A stretch of DNA of 64,000 bases from Druceiella hillmani (GCA_039881145.1 JAYKKI010000088.1:2023501-2087500), one strand, 5' to 3'; shown: positions 1 through 11,744, counted from the stretch's first letter. Numbers and translations: made by a program. The notes: a model not told the origin generated them from the letters alone.

Positions 1-574
1 GACCCGTGCGAAGTCTTCGCATTATATCAATTTGCGTGGTAGATTATAAATATTTACACATCAGAAAATGAACTCACAGCTGTCATATTAGTTACAACAG
101 AGTGTTTAGAGTCAATTTAATAAATCAAAATTGATTGCAGGTATTCAATTCATTTCTAATTTTGCACACTGCTTATTACGTTTTTATTCCATTATGAAGC
201 TCAGATGACAGATCACACAAATATTTTACTAAAATTGACATATAGAGGCGCAAGTATCAAAAGCATTGAGCTAAAGCGCCACTTTATTTATACGTGAGTG
301 GATTTGAAATTAAACAAAAATTTTACCGACCGTCAATCATATTGACGTTGAGCCGTTAGATGGCAGCATTGCTGTTTTGTGTATATAATTTTAATAATTA
401 ATTAATTTGCAAAAACAATAGCAATAATAAATTTTTTAGTTGTGGATGCCGGTAGAGCAAGCAATTATCTATAAAATGATATATAATTTATGTGGATTAG
501 TTGTGAGGTTTTTTCTAAAAAGGGAGAGTAACATCTTAACCTTAGCGTATTAATATATATGATGATGATGATGA
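1..574 (-). mobile_element. Non-autonomous Helitron, copy 1, cut by window edge
   Basis: This is the inverse of the complete element at 36008-36432 and matches it almost throughout. Its 5' end (TCATCATCATC on the minus strand) lies at 574 and is followed by T on the plus strand, so an A precedes the element as expected for Helitrons. The 3' hairpin TGCGAAG-A-CTTCGCA lies near position 10-25. The last seven bases of the 3' end, including CTAG, fall outside the window. Compared with the second copy it has about 160 extra bases (roughly 23-181) between the terminal hairpin and the body. It has no open reading frame, so it would depend on a RepHel protein encoded elsewhere. Confidence 0.8.
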
Positions 575-771
575 TTTCGGAGTTATGCATTATTTTACCG
601 GAAACGTCGAAATGTCGACGCATAGTTAATGAAACAAATTTTAATATACATTTCTTATCGAATGTACCAGAATTATCCAGACTTTTCCAGTCTCTGACGG
701 AAATAATGAAGGTGTAGAGAAAAATTGTATGTCACATTACATGCCACTTTAAGGGGTATAATATTTTGCAA

Positions 772-942
772 ATGGAAAACAAAAATAAAAAAAGTGATAA
801 GTTTCAATGTTATTTGAAAGACTTCTCCGAAGAAGATTTAGATGGAGGAGAGAGAGAGATGAAGGGTGTTGGAGGGGTGGTAAGAACAGCCTTTGAAATC
901 TCACCGGAAGGATTGAAAAATTTATTAACGATACTCAACAAG
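772..942 (+). CDS. Possible first coding exon, unknown gene
   Basis: An ATG at 772 opens 57 codons of hydrophilic, protein-like sequence (MENKNKKSDKFQCY at the start; FEISPEGLKNLL near the end). It then reaches AAG|GTGAGC, a good splice donor at 943. The frame stays open for 21 more codons, so the exon end is inferred. The nearest good acceptor (TTTATTTACAG, 1380) would meet a stop after one codon in this phase, which weakens the model. I do not recognise the protein. A chance open frame is the main alternative. Confidence 0.3.
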
Positions 943-2763
<1,821 letters not shown>

Positions 2764-2913
2764 CACGTATACATTTTTGTACAAATTTTTTCTCGGGCAT
2801 TATGCTACGCAGAAAATCTTATTAACCCATAAATTTTGCATTAGCTAAATTTTAAAACATTCATTTAAGTATTGAATATATTTGGCGTTAATTTTGTAGA
2901 AATTCACTATTCA

Positions 2914-3130
2914 CAAATAAATGAAACTACGTGATGTATTAGTATTTCTACTTTCTTTAAGTTCTTTACCACGACCTAGGTTTCGTGGTATTACAACATT
3001 TTCAGGTTCGTTGTTTTAAAACATCTTTGCTAATAGCCCACCTGAAGATGTAATACAACGTAACCTAGGTCGTGGTAAAGAACTTAAAGAAAGTAGAAAT
3101 AATACTAGACCACGTAGTTTCATTTATTTG
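2914..3130 (+). mobile_element. Inverted-arm hammerhead element, copy A
   Basis: Two arms are inverted about a centre near 3010. The outer 20 bases, CAAATAAATGAAACTACGTG, pair perfectly with their complement ending at 3130. Each arm carries TTCTTTACCACGACCTAGGT or its complement. The right arm keeps a hammerhead-like core at about 3024-3080, but it is damaged: three bases of stem II are missing and GAAA has become GTAA. The left arm has CTGAAAA in place of CTGAAGA. This copy and copy B share the flank CATTCATTTAAGTATTGAATA, so the two arose by tandem duplication. The organisation resembles inverted terminal repeats of Penelope-like elements. No protein is encoded. Confidence 0.7.
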
Positions 3131-3199
3131 TCATTCATTTAAGTATTGAATATTATATTAGCGTTAATATATTTGGCGTTAATTTTGTAGAAATTCATT

Positions 3200-3424
3200 A
3201 TTCACAATCAAATGAAAATACGTGATGTAATATTTCTACTTTATTGAAATTCTTTGCTACGGCCTAGGTTTCGCTGTATTACAACATCTATCTTTTTTGG
3301 CAAAGATTGTCTTTGCTAATTGCCCACCTGAAGATGTTGTAATACAACGAAACCTAGGTCGTGGTAAAGAATTTAAATAAAGTAGAAATAATACTACATC
3401 GCATAGTTTCATTTAATTGTGAAT
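3200..3424 (+). mobile_element. Inverted-arm hammerhead element, copy B
   Basis: Same architecture as copy A. Outer inverted repeats ATTCACAATCAAATGAAA and TTTCATTTAATTGTGAAT match at 17 of 18 bases. The right arm contains the best-preserved hammerhead ribozyme in the window (3311-3370). The left arm has lost the CTGA part of the core. The sequence just outside the left arm (TTTTGTAGAAATTCATTATT) is shared by copies A, B, C and D, so the real element boundary may lie further left. Confidence 0.75.
3311..3370 (+). ncRNA. Putative type I hammerhead self-cleaving ribozyme
   Basis: All invariant core positions are present in order. The CUGANGA box is CUGAAGA (3328-3334). Stem II is GUUGU / ACAAC with loop AAU (3336-3348). 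It is followed by GAA (3349-3351), the A15.1-U16.1 pair closing a 3-bp stem III ACC / GGU around a 2-base loop (3352-3359), and C17 at 3360, the cleavage position. Stem I is CCAC (3324-3327) with GUGG (3361-3364), then an internal loop and CUUU / AAAG. One extra U (3335) lies between the core and stem II. Minimal hammerheads with very short stem III are known from Penelope-like retroelements; activity here is inferred. Confidence 0.7.
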
Positions 3425-4465
3425 TCATATAAGTATTAAAGAGGGGTAAATAAAATATAAGTTTTAATTTTAAAAATGAATACATATATCATGTGTGGTT
3501 TCATTTCTAAGTGCTGGTACAACATTTTTTTTTTAATTTTAAATACAAAATTTTAAAATAATATAAAATTTTAAGCAAAAAATACAAATTTTTTTTTATA
3601 AATTTAAATTACTTACTTAAAAAAATTTAAAAATAGGGGTATTCCCCTTCCATATTTCCGAAACTACTGAACCTATATCCTAAAAAATCATGTGTTTACG
3701 CCTATAAAAGGTATGGTAAGAAATAAATTTACGTTATGAAAAATAAAAAGTGAGTAGTTCAATAATCAATTGAATAATAAATACATAGTTAAAAAAAACA
3801 TTAAGGAAAGTGCTTATGTGGCAATAAGAACTAAACAATAAAAAAATATTTAAAATTAACTTTAATGAAAAAAGCGTGCAGTGCTCTCGACTTACACTTT
3901 CATAATGACTCTACCTTTACAAATAGCTAGCGAAAAAAGAATTACGACATCTGATATCAAGAACCCCACTTTTTCTACATTAAACTTAATTTTAGATTAT
4001 ATTTTATTATTTAATTCAAATTGCTGCAAAAGTGTGTTTTTTTAGTTTTTTTTAAACTATATTTTTTTTCTTTTTAGTCTTAAGACAAAAAAAAATATTG
4101 TCATAGGTTCTTGATACGTGTGCAAAATTTCAAATAATTCGGACGTCTGGAAGTGGGTGATACTTGAAATGAAACATTCCGTTATATGTTTTTTAAAAAC
4201 ATTCATACATACAAGTGAAGTTAAAAAAGCAGGTTAAAACACTATGTTCCCTTAATATTTATAAGTACCTAAATGTGGAAGGAACCCCCGTAGTGCAAGT
4301 TCTACTCCCACTTAAAAGTTTTTGTACATCGTTTTATATTAATTACTTGTCTGTTTTTAATACTTTACCGGTTTATTTGTTGTTTTATAACTTTTTAAAA
4401 TTTTATTTTGCAATTGTGTTTCATGTTTTACGGCAGTCTTCCACAAGTCATAATATAGTTTATTA
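3425..4465. other. AT-rich spacer with fragments of the dispersed repeat
   Basis: No gene is seen. Two pieces of the dispersed lepidopteran repeat are recognisable on the plus strand. The first is at about 3640-3790 (TTTCCGAAACTACTGAACC, a body segment). The second is at about 4255-4325, a 3' end with GGAACCCCCGTAGTGCAAGT. Long A and T runs account for the rest. Confidence 0.5.
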
Positions 4466-4560
4466 CTTTTGATTGACTTGAAGAGATTGCTCCAGTAGGT
4501 ATAAATCCGTCTTTTTAGTTATATATTAATTATTAATGAATAAGAGGATTATAGAGTGAT
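4466..4560 (+). mobile_element. LINE 3' untranslated fragment
   Basis: TTGACTTGAAGAGATTGCTC, followed by a GTATAAATCCG-like segment, matches the 3' untranslated end of the LINE copy at 38620-38690. A related motif (CTGTAAGAGACTGCTCTCGT) ends the SINE at 45310-45530. It is a small, decayed 3' fragment with no coding part. Confidence 0.45.
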
Positions 4561-4574
4561 AAATTTTGGTTGAA

Positions 4575-4900
4575 TAGTGACTTCGATCATACTTTTTATT
4601 CGATGCGAGAAAATGCACAGACGTAGATTAAATGATTTCAAAATATTTAATTTTATTGTCTCTGGCAGGGGATAATGCACTCTGATGCATTTTTAATAAT
4701 TCCGAGCACGCCTTTTTATTGTTACTGGCAACTCATATTTGCATGCGTAATGACGTCTGCGTGTCATAAAGCGTCGCCATCTTGGTCTAGACTAGAAGAC
4801 GCCCAGTTTAGATTGACGTACGACTTCATCTCGTACTTGGAGGGATTTTCATACAGTCTTATTTATTTTATCTGTGATCTGGATCGGTTTACACATTGAA
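4575..4900. promoter_or_regulatory. GC-richer patch with CRE/YY1-like words
   Basis: This patch stands out from its AT-rich surroundings. It contains AATGACGTCTGCG (a near-CRE) and CGTCGCCATCTTGG, which resembles a YY1/Pho site. No TATA box, initiator or downstream gene is evident. The short open frame here is probably chance. Regulatory function is only a guess. Confidence 0.2.
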
Positions 4901-6072
4901 TATATTTTATTTATTTATAAAACTTGACTCCCAACTTAAAAAAGAGTGGATAAATGGGTAGTCCGTTTATTGTTATTAAAGCAAACTCTTATAGTTGACG
5001 TAAACGTAATAAATGTTTAATAATAGTGTTATATCTGACTTAAAATGGTGTTAAAAGAAACTTTAAGAGGTATAATTAAAAATTATGTAAATGTTTAAAT
5101 CCCAAGTTTGATTATAATTAATTTAATCGATTGATTATATTCATTTAAAACTAATTTAATTTAATGTAAAATGTAATTAAAGTAATGTTTATCATTAACA
5201 TTATATTATGTAAACTTTACTCAAACGGTCTTTTATTTAACCCGGCATCACGGTAGTGGAAATTTGTCGTACTGAAGTTGAGGTGGGTCAATCGTGACTG
5301 GCAGATTGGTATTTTAATTTATTTGGTGGTTTTTTGAGAGACTCCTGTTTCCTTTAGATTTAATAATTGTTGGATAGTGTATTTTAAAAAGTGGCCAAAT
5401 ACGATTCGGACTTGTACACGAAGGGTTCCGTACCATCGCACAATATTAACACTAATTCTTTAAGAAATAAGAAGTCAGATTCAATAGAAACACATGATTT
5501 GTAAAAAAGTAACCACTAGAATTGTAGTGGTTACTTTTTTTATTATTTTTCGTGGTAGAGGCCACAGTAACATGTGATCTGCGAAAATTTCGAATGTCTA
5601 TATATTACGTTTAAAAATATATAGGCCTGTGACAGAAATACATACGGACGGCTGAGGCTTAGAAATAAGGTTCCGTTGGAACCCTTTACGTACGGAACCC
5701 TATAAATGAAATAATATAAATCGAAAGAAAGGATTTTCTGCCCTATCATTTCGAGTTTATTTATGGACTATTAAAAACGGTAAAAACTTGAAATCGTCTT
5801 TCTCCTATTTATTAAAACATGGGAAATAAAGTTTTTAACTAAAATAATATATTATCACGAATTATTATTGAAAATTAGAATTATATTATATATTTCTTAT
5901 ATCATCTCACGTCATAGCGAATCAAATTCGTGATTGTACATGCACAATCACTGCTAATCGTTTTTACGTCAAAAAATTGTGTACTGAGTATTTCAATCAA
6001 AAATCGAGATTCAAAAATGTCTTGGATATTATTATCAATGTATATGAGTCAATTATGAAAGTTATTTGTAAT
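4901..6072. other. No gene seen; contains a perfect hairpin
   Basis: AT-rich spacer. A 16-bp perfect inverted repeat lies at 5503-5518 and 5525-5540 (GTAACCACTA core, loop GAATTG), flanked by A and T runs. A dispersed-repeat word, AGGGTTCCGTACC, lies near 5425. Confidence 0.6.
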
Positions 6073-6258
6073 GAATATAAATATACAAAAGTTATTATAA
6101 CGCAAATATAAATATACAAAAGTTATAATAACGCAAATATAAATATACTAAAGTTATTACAACGCAAATATAAATATACAAAAGTTATAACAACGCAAAT
6201 ATAAATATACAAAAGTTATAACAACGCAAATATAAATATACAAAAGGTATTACAACGC
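6073..6258. repeat. 31-bp tandem repeat, six units
   Basis: Six consecutive units of exactly 31 bp (AAATATAAATATACAAAAGT plus a TTATAACAACGC-type tail) with few differences. The constant length and high identity suggest a recent expansion. Confidence 0.95.
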
Positions 6259-6637
6259 AATACTATATCCTTCACAGGCGTAAAAACAGTATGTATATTA
6301 AAAAAAAAATGGTAAGATCTAGGAAGATCGCTATAATTTTTCTGAAAGCTTTGTGTAGGCTTCTGAAAATCTTTTCCATAATTATAGGTTGAAAAAATGT
6401 TTTCCATAATTATAGGTTGAGTAGTTTTGGAAATAAGGCAGGGCGGGTGACAATTTTTTGCATAATTTTCGGTATATGTTTGAATGTACATTACTTGAAA
6501 GTTGGAAACAATTTTTTTTTGAAACCCTTATAAAGGGCTAATACCCTTTCAAATAATATGCATCCCCACTATATATGGAATTAATTTGTTTTCGAGTACT
6601 TAATTTTCCCCTCCCTCCTAAAATTTGTGCAGAGATA

Positions 6638-6696
<59 letters not shown>

Positions 6697-6895
6697 GTAT
6701 AGTGTTAGCTATTAAGATACAGATGGGTTAATATGTCTTATTACTTCAAAATCGCAAATAACTGCCAAATCTTCAGTTTCTATGTTAAGTGGTTTTTGAG
6801 AAAAATGGCCTTGACAGATAGATAAACAGACACGCGAGTGACCTTATTTTTAATTTTTTTGCGTTTTTCCTCTTGGGGTACGTAATCCTCAAATA
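6255..6895 (-). mobile_element. Dispersed lepidopteran repeat, minus copy, with (TA)n
   Basis: Inverse orientation of the family seen at 16608-17140. CTTCACAGGCGTAAAAAC marks the inner segment. AACAGACACGCGAGTGACCT and CTCTTGGGGTACG mark its outer end near 6890. A (TA)n tract lies inside at 6635-6694. The family is non-coding and probably non-autonomous; its class is not evident from this sequence. Confidence 0.55.
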
Positions 6896-6984
6896 GTTGA
6901 ATAATTTAAAGTCAGTCAGCTGAGAGGATTTGCAAAAAGATTTGTGTCAAAACGGAGGCCGTGAACGGTAATTGCGTCTGGAAA

Positions 6985-7440
6985 AAGAGATTTTTTCTAG
7001 GAAATTATGTATTAAAATTAAACAACTTGACAAGTTATTGAAAACATAGACAGGTTTCTGTGTGATATTTAATTCTTGAGAAAAGAATCGCCAAAATCGG
7101 TAGTGTGTTCTACATACGGACGTACGTACGTGCAGACCAAAAATCTAGTGTGTTCTATGTACAGACGTATGTACGTGCAGATCGAAAAGCTAGTGTATTT
7201 TACGTATGGACGTACGTACCTGCAGATCAGGAAGCACGCCTGAAAAAAGAGAGTTTTTCTAGAAAATTATTTAAGAATATTAAACAATTTGACAAGGGAC
7301 TGAAAATATAAACAGGTTTCTATGTGATAATTAATTGTTGAAAAGAATCAGCAGTGTACGTAGAATATACTGACGTATATACGTGCAGACCATAAATCTG
7401 TAGTCTATTCTAGTACGGACGTACGTACGTGCAGACCAAT
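6985..7440. repeat. Tandem duplication with 45-bp inner repeats
   Basis: A segment of about 265 bp is present twice; the AACAGGTTTCTATGTGATAA region at 7310 matches 7052. Between the copies lie three 45-bp repeats (7105-7240) rich in GGACGTACGTACGTGCAGA, with a further one or two at 7365-7435. The alternating ACGTACGT words are self-complementary. The 68-residue frame across them simply reflects the 45-bp period. Confidence 0.85.
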
Positions 7441-7442
7441 AG

Positions 7443-7483
7443 TTGGAGACGCATATCATTTTTCGAATGACATGCGTCTCCAA
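7443..7483. repeat. 18-bp inverted repeat hairpin
   Basis: TTGGAGACGCATATCATT (7443-7460) pairs with 7466-7483 at 17 of 18 positions across a 5-base loop. A paralogous copy beginning near 7676 keeps only the left arm. Confidence 0.85.
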
Positions 7484-7895
7484 ATATTTTTCGAAGACAA
7501 ATTTAGATCATAATAAGTATTTAAATAAATTGAAAAAGATATGTTTTTTATAAGAAGATCCCAGCTTTCTAAAAAGCTTGATTATTTGTCAGTTACTCGA
7601 GTTATAATTACTAACTTATAAGTTACTCGATTTATAATTACTTCTATCATCAAAACTCGAGACTGTACAGCCAATAGTTGGAGACGCATGTCATTTTTCG
7701 AATACAAATTTAGATCATAATAAGTATATAAGTAAATTAAAAAAAATATAATTTAATTTTTTAGGAGAAACTCTTAGCTTTCTAAAAAGCTTATTTGTCA
7801 AGTTACACGAGTTTTAATTACTTCTATCATCAAAACTCGAGACTGGCTTCTATCATCAAAACTCGAGACTGGCTTCTATCATCAAAACTCTGCAA
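7484..7895. repeat. 235-bp duplicated segment and 26-bp repeats
   Basis: The block from 7440 to about 7670 recurs at 7672-7895 (AATAGTTGGAGACGCAT, TTTAGATCATAATAAGTAT, GCTTTCTAAAAAGCTT). At 7826-7895 a 26-bp unit, CTTCTATCATCAAAACTCGA plus GACTGG, is repeated three times. Confidence 0.8.
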
Positions 7896-8454
7896 TTGTT
7901 CTGTGCATTTATTCTCTTTTTAAATTATAAAAATAATGATCAGCGCCATCTATTTAGTGCAATTAAAATTTCAACGATTATTGAGAGAAATAATTGTTAA
8001 AATATTTGTTAAAATCTATCAATAGATGGCATTAGGATGGTGTCACATGTCGGTGAAACGCTACGAAATTACACTTTACTGTTTCATGTGTCAGTACGAT
8101 AAAAGTTTCAGTTCCGAAAGCATATATATAAATTAGTGATATACGTACGAAGAAATAGACATTATAAATAGATTAAAATTAAATAAAAGTGATACATCAT
8201 GTACATAGAGATAAGGAGATTAGGAGAATTTCGACTTGTAGGTTCTGTTAAGTAAATGATTTTAAACAAATTTTAAAGAGACATTAAGGACGCATTTTAT
8301 ATATTTAAGTAGCTTTACGCGGGGGTCGGGAAGATATAGTTGTTTTTTGAATAAGCTCAAGGCTTCATGTTGACAAGGGTGGTTGGGAAGATTACATAGA
8401 AAAATTCGTTAGTCTTGCATTAGACTCGAACGCTGAAACGAATTAAAATAATTT

Positions 8455-8810
8455 TCTTCCTCACAACCGCTGTAACCAACGCGACGATCGAGCGGTCGTG
8501 GGTTAATACCTGTGGCGTGACGACCGGCGGCCGCACAAAGGGTTACATGGTATCACATAAGAAGGTCACGTGGTAGCACGTGAGAGGTAGAAAATATATT
8601 ATAACCGATGAGGTTCGTACATTAATAATCGACCGAGCGAGCTTTCTCCAGACTGCATAGTCAACTTCCAATCCAGCAATAGTCAAGTGCAGGACTCTGA
8701 CTGCTGCCTGTCGTCTCGCACAAATTTAATAAAATGTATATATGAATTTACAAAACAATTGTTTATACTTTATTTGCGTTTATAATGTCACGTAATAAAT
8801 GTGGAAAGAC
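8455..8810 (+). mobile_element. Possible LTR remnant
   Basis: This is a GC-rich island in AT-rich DNA. It begins near CGCGACGATCGAGCGGTCGT, continues through GGTCACGTGGTAGCACGTGA, and reaches TTTAATAAAATG (a polyadenylation-like signal at about 8728), followed by TTTATACTTTATTTGCG. The order of GC-rich promoter-like part, then AATAAA, suggests a solo LTR of a retrotransposon, but I cannot define matching TG...CA ends or a target duplication. A tRNA-like B box (GTGGGTTAATACC) near 8500 offers a SINE as the alternative. Confidence 0.3.
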
Positions 8811-8834
8811 GTTATTTTTTTATTCCAGGTGAGT
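8811..8834 (+). promoter_or_regulatory. Candidate recursive splice site
   Basis: A pyrimidine tract TTTTTTTATTCC leads into AG (8827-8828), immediately followed by GTGAGT (8829-8834). An acceptor directly abutting a donor is the signature of zero-length ratchet sites that split very long insect introns. Its strand agrees with the candidate exons at 11504 and 18835. Chance occurrence cannot be excluded. Confidence 0.35.
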
Positions 8835-9595
8835 GCATAATTAATACATCAGTCAGTAGACCGATAGCGTGTCGTTAATGCAAACAAAGCCTTCAAACTG
8901 CATTGCAGTCATGCAGTTCAGCGATTTAATCTCAATAGCATTTTATAAGCTGCAAGGGGTGTTGGAATTTCCGATTATGGGAATTTACAAAATATAGATT
9001 ATTATTATGGCTCATCAAAATAGCTCTTTATTTCGAATAATAAAAAGAATTAGAAGGGATAAATAAAAATCTCAGATTTTTTTTTAATTCCACACATTGA
9101 ACTGTATCAAATACGTACGTAGTATTCGTGATGGTCAACGTCTGGTTGGTATTATTTATGGAAGTTAATATAAATATTGTCTAATCTGATTACAAAATTA
9201 TTAAAGTTCTTGTTTATACTTATGTTTAAATTTAAAAGCTTTCGTTTGTAATTTTTTTATTTATTTTGAAGGATGCGTTTTAATCTGGTTTAAGTTAATT
9301 TACTACGATTGTAAAAAATAGTTAAAAATGTATTACATTTTGTATCTCCTAAAATTAATGAAATAATACAACTTACAAGTTACATGAGGTAAAATTAAGA
9401 GTTTATAAGTATTAAATTTCGTGTCAGTTCTTCATACATTTAAATTTTCCAATAGTCACATCAAATTTTTCAAAAAAACATTCATTCCAATTTGACTCAA
9501 GCTTTTGTGATACTGGCTGAAAACTTGACGTTTTAATAACCATATATCGTATTATATATTATTTCAAATAGATTGTTAGGAGAAACGCAAAAATA
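8835..9595. other. No gene seen; AT-rich spacer
   Basis: No convincing element ends, tandem repeats or coding sequence are visible. Confidence 0.5.
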
Positions 9596-9985
9596 TTTTT
9601 TCAATATTTTAAATTACTAATTTAACAAGATATTCCAAAAAATATGTGAAAAGACAGTATTATCTCTAGAGTACCCTTATTTCCAAAACTTCTAAGCCAA
9701 AAATCATAAAGAAAACATGTTAAAATCTGGCTAGAAGGTTATATGGAAACTACAGCAGTTATCCTAGATCTTATAATTTTTGAAATACGCATCAAGTTTT
9801 ACGCCTGTGAAAGATATAATAGGCTATATACAATATTTAGTTTGTGATAATTTCATTAATATTTATAAATATTTCAAAATAAATACTATCCACACTTAAA
9901 TATTTATAAGTACATAAATGTGTACGAAGTGCAAGTTCTACTCCCGTAGCGCGAGTTCTACCCGTCTCTGACAGGTTTTTTTTGT
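9596..9985 (+). mobile_element. Dispersed lepidopteran repeat, 3' portion
   Basis: The body segment (ACGCCTGTGAAAGATATAAT) is followed by ATTTATAAGTACATAAATGT and the terminal GAAGTGCAAGTTCTACTC ... CGTCTCTGACAGGTTTTTTT. It matches the end of the fuller copy at 16608-17140. The 5' half is missing or too decayed to recognise. Confidence 0.6.
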
Positions 9986-11503
9986 TTACTTTTATTTTAC
10001 TTCTCTACATACTGCCATGGAAACATTACAGTCATTACGCCTATAAGTAAGTTTCAATAACGATAAAAAGACAATTAAATAAAATTCAATTTTTAATTGT
10101 TAATTAAAATAACAACATATCTGTACAATAAACAATTTAGATATTTTTACAATCACATAATAAAAAGTATTTAACAAAAAACGGATATACAAACACAGGT
10201 TAATTACACCAAATAACTATCCACGAGAGAGAATGGTTTTTTTCCTACTGCATGTACATGTGTTTAGTATCAAACAAATACATTCTCGCGTTGGGAAAAC
10301 TGTACACACACATATAAGTTTAAAGAGAACGAAGGTGGGAGAGAGGCAGCGCCACGGGCTGTCTGTTGCATTTTGTCTCTCTTTTACCTCATTTCACTCA
10401 CTCATGTGAGCAACAATACGCGCTGCTCAGCCAATGAGGAGCATTTCATCGCCGCGTTCGTTCGTGATGTTTCACGTTTTTTTTCCGTTAAGTCCACGTC
10501 CCAAAAGTCCATTAAGAAGCTTCGCATCAAAAATTCATTAAAACACTTTTCATTGCGTTAATTGACTCTGTCGATTTCTATAAAAATAAATGTAATTTAA
10601 AAAAAGTTCTATGTCCCCTAAACTGCAGTTCCGGTACACCGTGCAGCGGATGGTAAGGTCAATGTACTCGTAGGTGTATGTATTTATAAAAAATCTAGTG
10701 TTAACTGCATTTATTATTAAATATCGATAAATAATTTGAACACCCCACTGTAACAAAAGGAAACGTTGACAACGTAAGTTCCACACGAATGGCGCAGAGG
10801 GTAAAATCTGATATGCTATTATTGTGTACTAAACTATATGGCAACATTATAAAATTTTAATGATTTCGCTAAAAAATGCGGTGTTGCAATTTTTTTTTAT
10901 TTCATAAATCACAATTTCGAGGTACAAGCTGACGAAAAGTGAAAATAATGTTGACAAATCTTAAAAACTCGGTCAGAGTCACGAAGGTATAAACTTAATG
11001 TTTAAACAAAGATGGTAATACTGTATAGTGACGTCATTTTCAATAATCCTCTGCGTAAGTGAACCAGATGGATATATCCTCACTATATCCATGCCATTAA
11101 GATTATTTTAGAAGTTCGGTTATATTTTAAACAATTTTTATAATGTTTTCACTATTCGCTTTTAATTAACCTACATTTTTATTATATTTTATTAAAAACA
11201 GTAAATTTTGGTATAGTCAACTATTGAATGAAAAATGAAGCCAATGATTGTCGCATTATATTTTTGATACATTTTCTTGGAATAACATGTTCCGACCATT
11301 TCGGTTTACGCCCGGTTTTGACAAATAAACAAATGATTTATTTAAAATGTTTTCCACGTGGATTTAATGAGTTTTCCGCCCTACGACTCAAATCTCATTT
11401 CGGAAAATTGTTGTTTATTCTATGAAATGAAGGATATATTTCGAAGTATTGCTTTGATTTTATTATTTTTTTGCAAAGAGAAACGAGGTTGGTTGCTTTC
11501 TAG
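9986..11503. other. No certain gene; GC-richer patch at 10240-10560
   Basis: Most of the stretch is AT-rich spacer. The patch at 10240-10560 (CAGCGCCACGGGCTGTCTG; ACGCGCTGCTCAGCCAATGA) stands out in composition. It contains a CCAAT-type word (CAGCCAATGA) and could be an old promoter or repeat. The overlapping 62- and 78-residue frames look like chance. Confidence 0.3.
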
Positions 11504-11604
11504 ACTGTGGCGCCGCCGTGGTGGAAGAGGCGCCTAAAGAAGAATTAATCCAGCCGGAAACCGAGGGTTCCCTATCTCGTTTGAAATGGAATTATTTGTT
11601 ATAA
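11504..11604 (+). CDS. Possible terminal coding exon, unknown gene
   Basis: A good acceptor (TTGGTTGCTTTCTAG, AG at 11502-11503) is followed by a GC-rich block unlike its surroundings. If the first two bases complete a split codon, it reads CGAAVVEEAPKEELIQPETE and continues to TAA at 11602. The acidic, low-hydrophobicity sequence looks coding. The phase fits an upstream exon ending with one extra base. The exon at 18835-18916 has that phase but lies downstream. In phase 0 a different 14-codon frame also ends at a stop. No family recognised. Confidence 0.35.
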
Positions 11605-11675
11605 GTCATCACTACTAAGGAATTACTAGCGCAGTAAATACCTAATAATACTCAGTATAATTAAGTGGGGGGGGG

Positions 11676-11744
11676 GGGGTTATACATTATCGTGAATACC
11701 TCAGAATCATAGTTCTGAGGAATCCACGATAATACATAAGCCCC
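11676..11744. other. Long imperfect hairpin (pre-miRNA-like size)
   Basis: The left arm 11676-11706 and right arm 11713-11744 form about 31 pairs with a few mismatches and one bulge around a 6-base loop (TCATAG). The central part is ATCGTGaATaCCTCAGAA. Length, loop and mismatches suit a microRNA precursor. A palindromic transposon remnant fits equally well. A run of G residues lies just before it. Confidence 0.45.
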
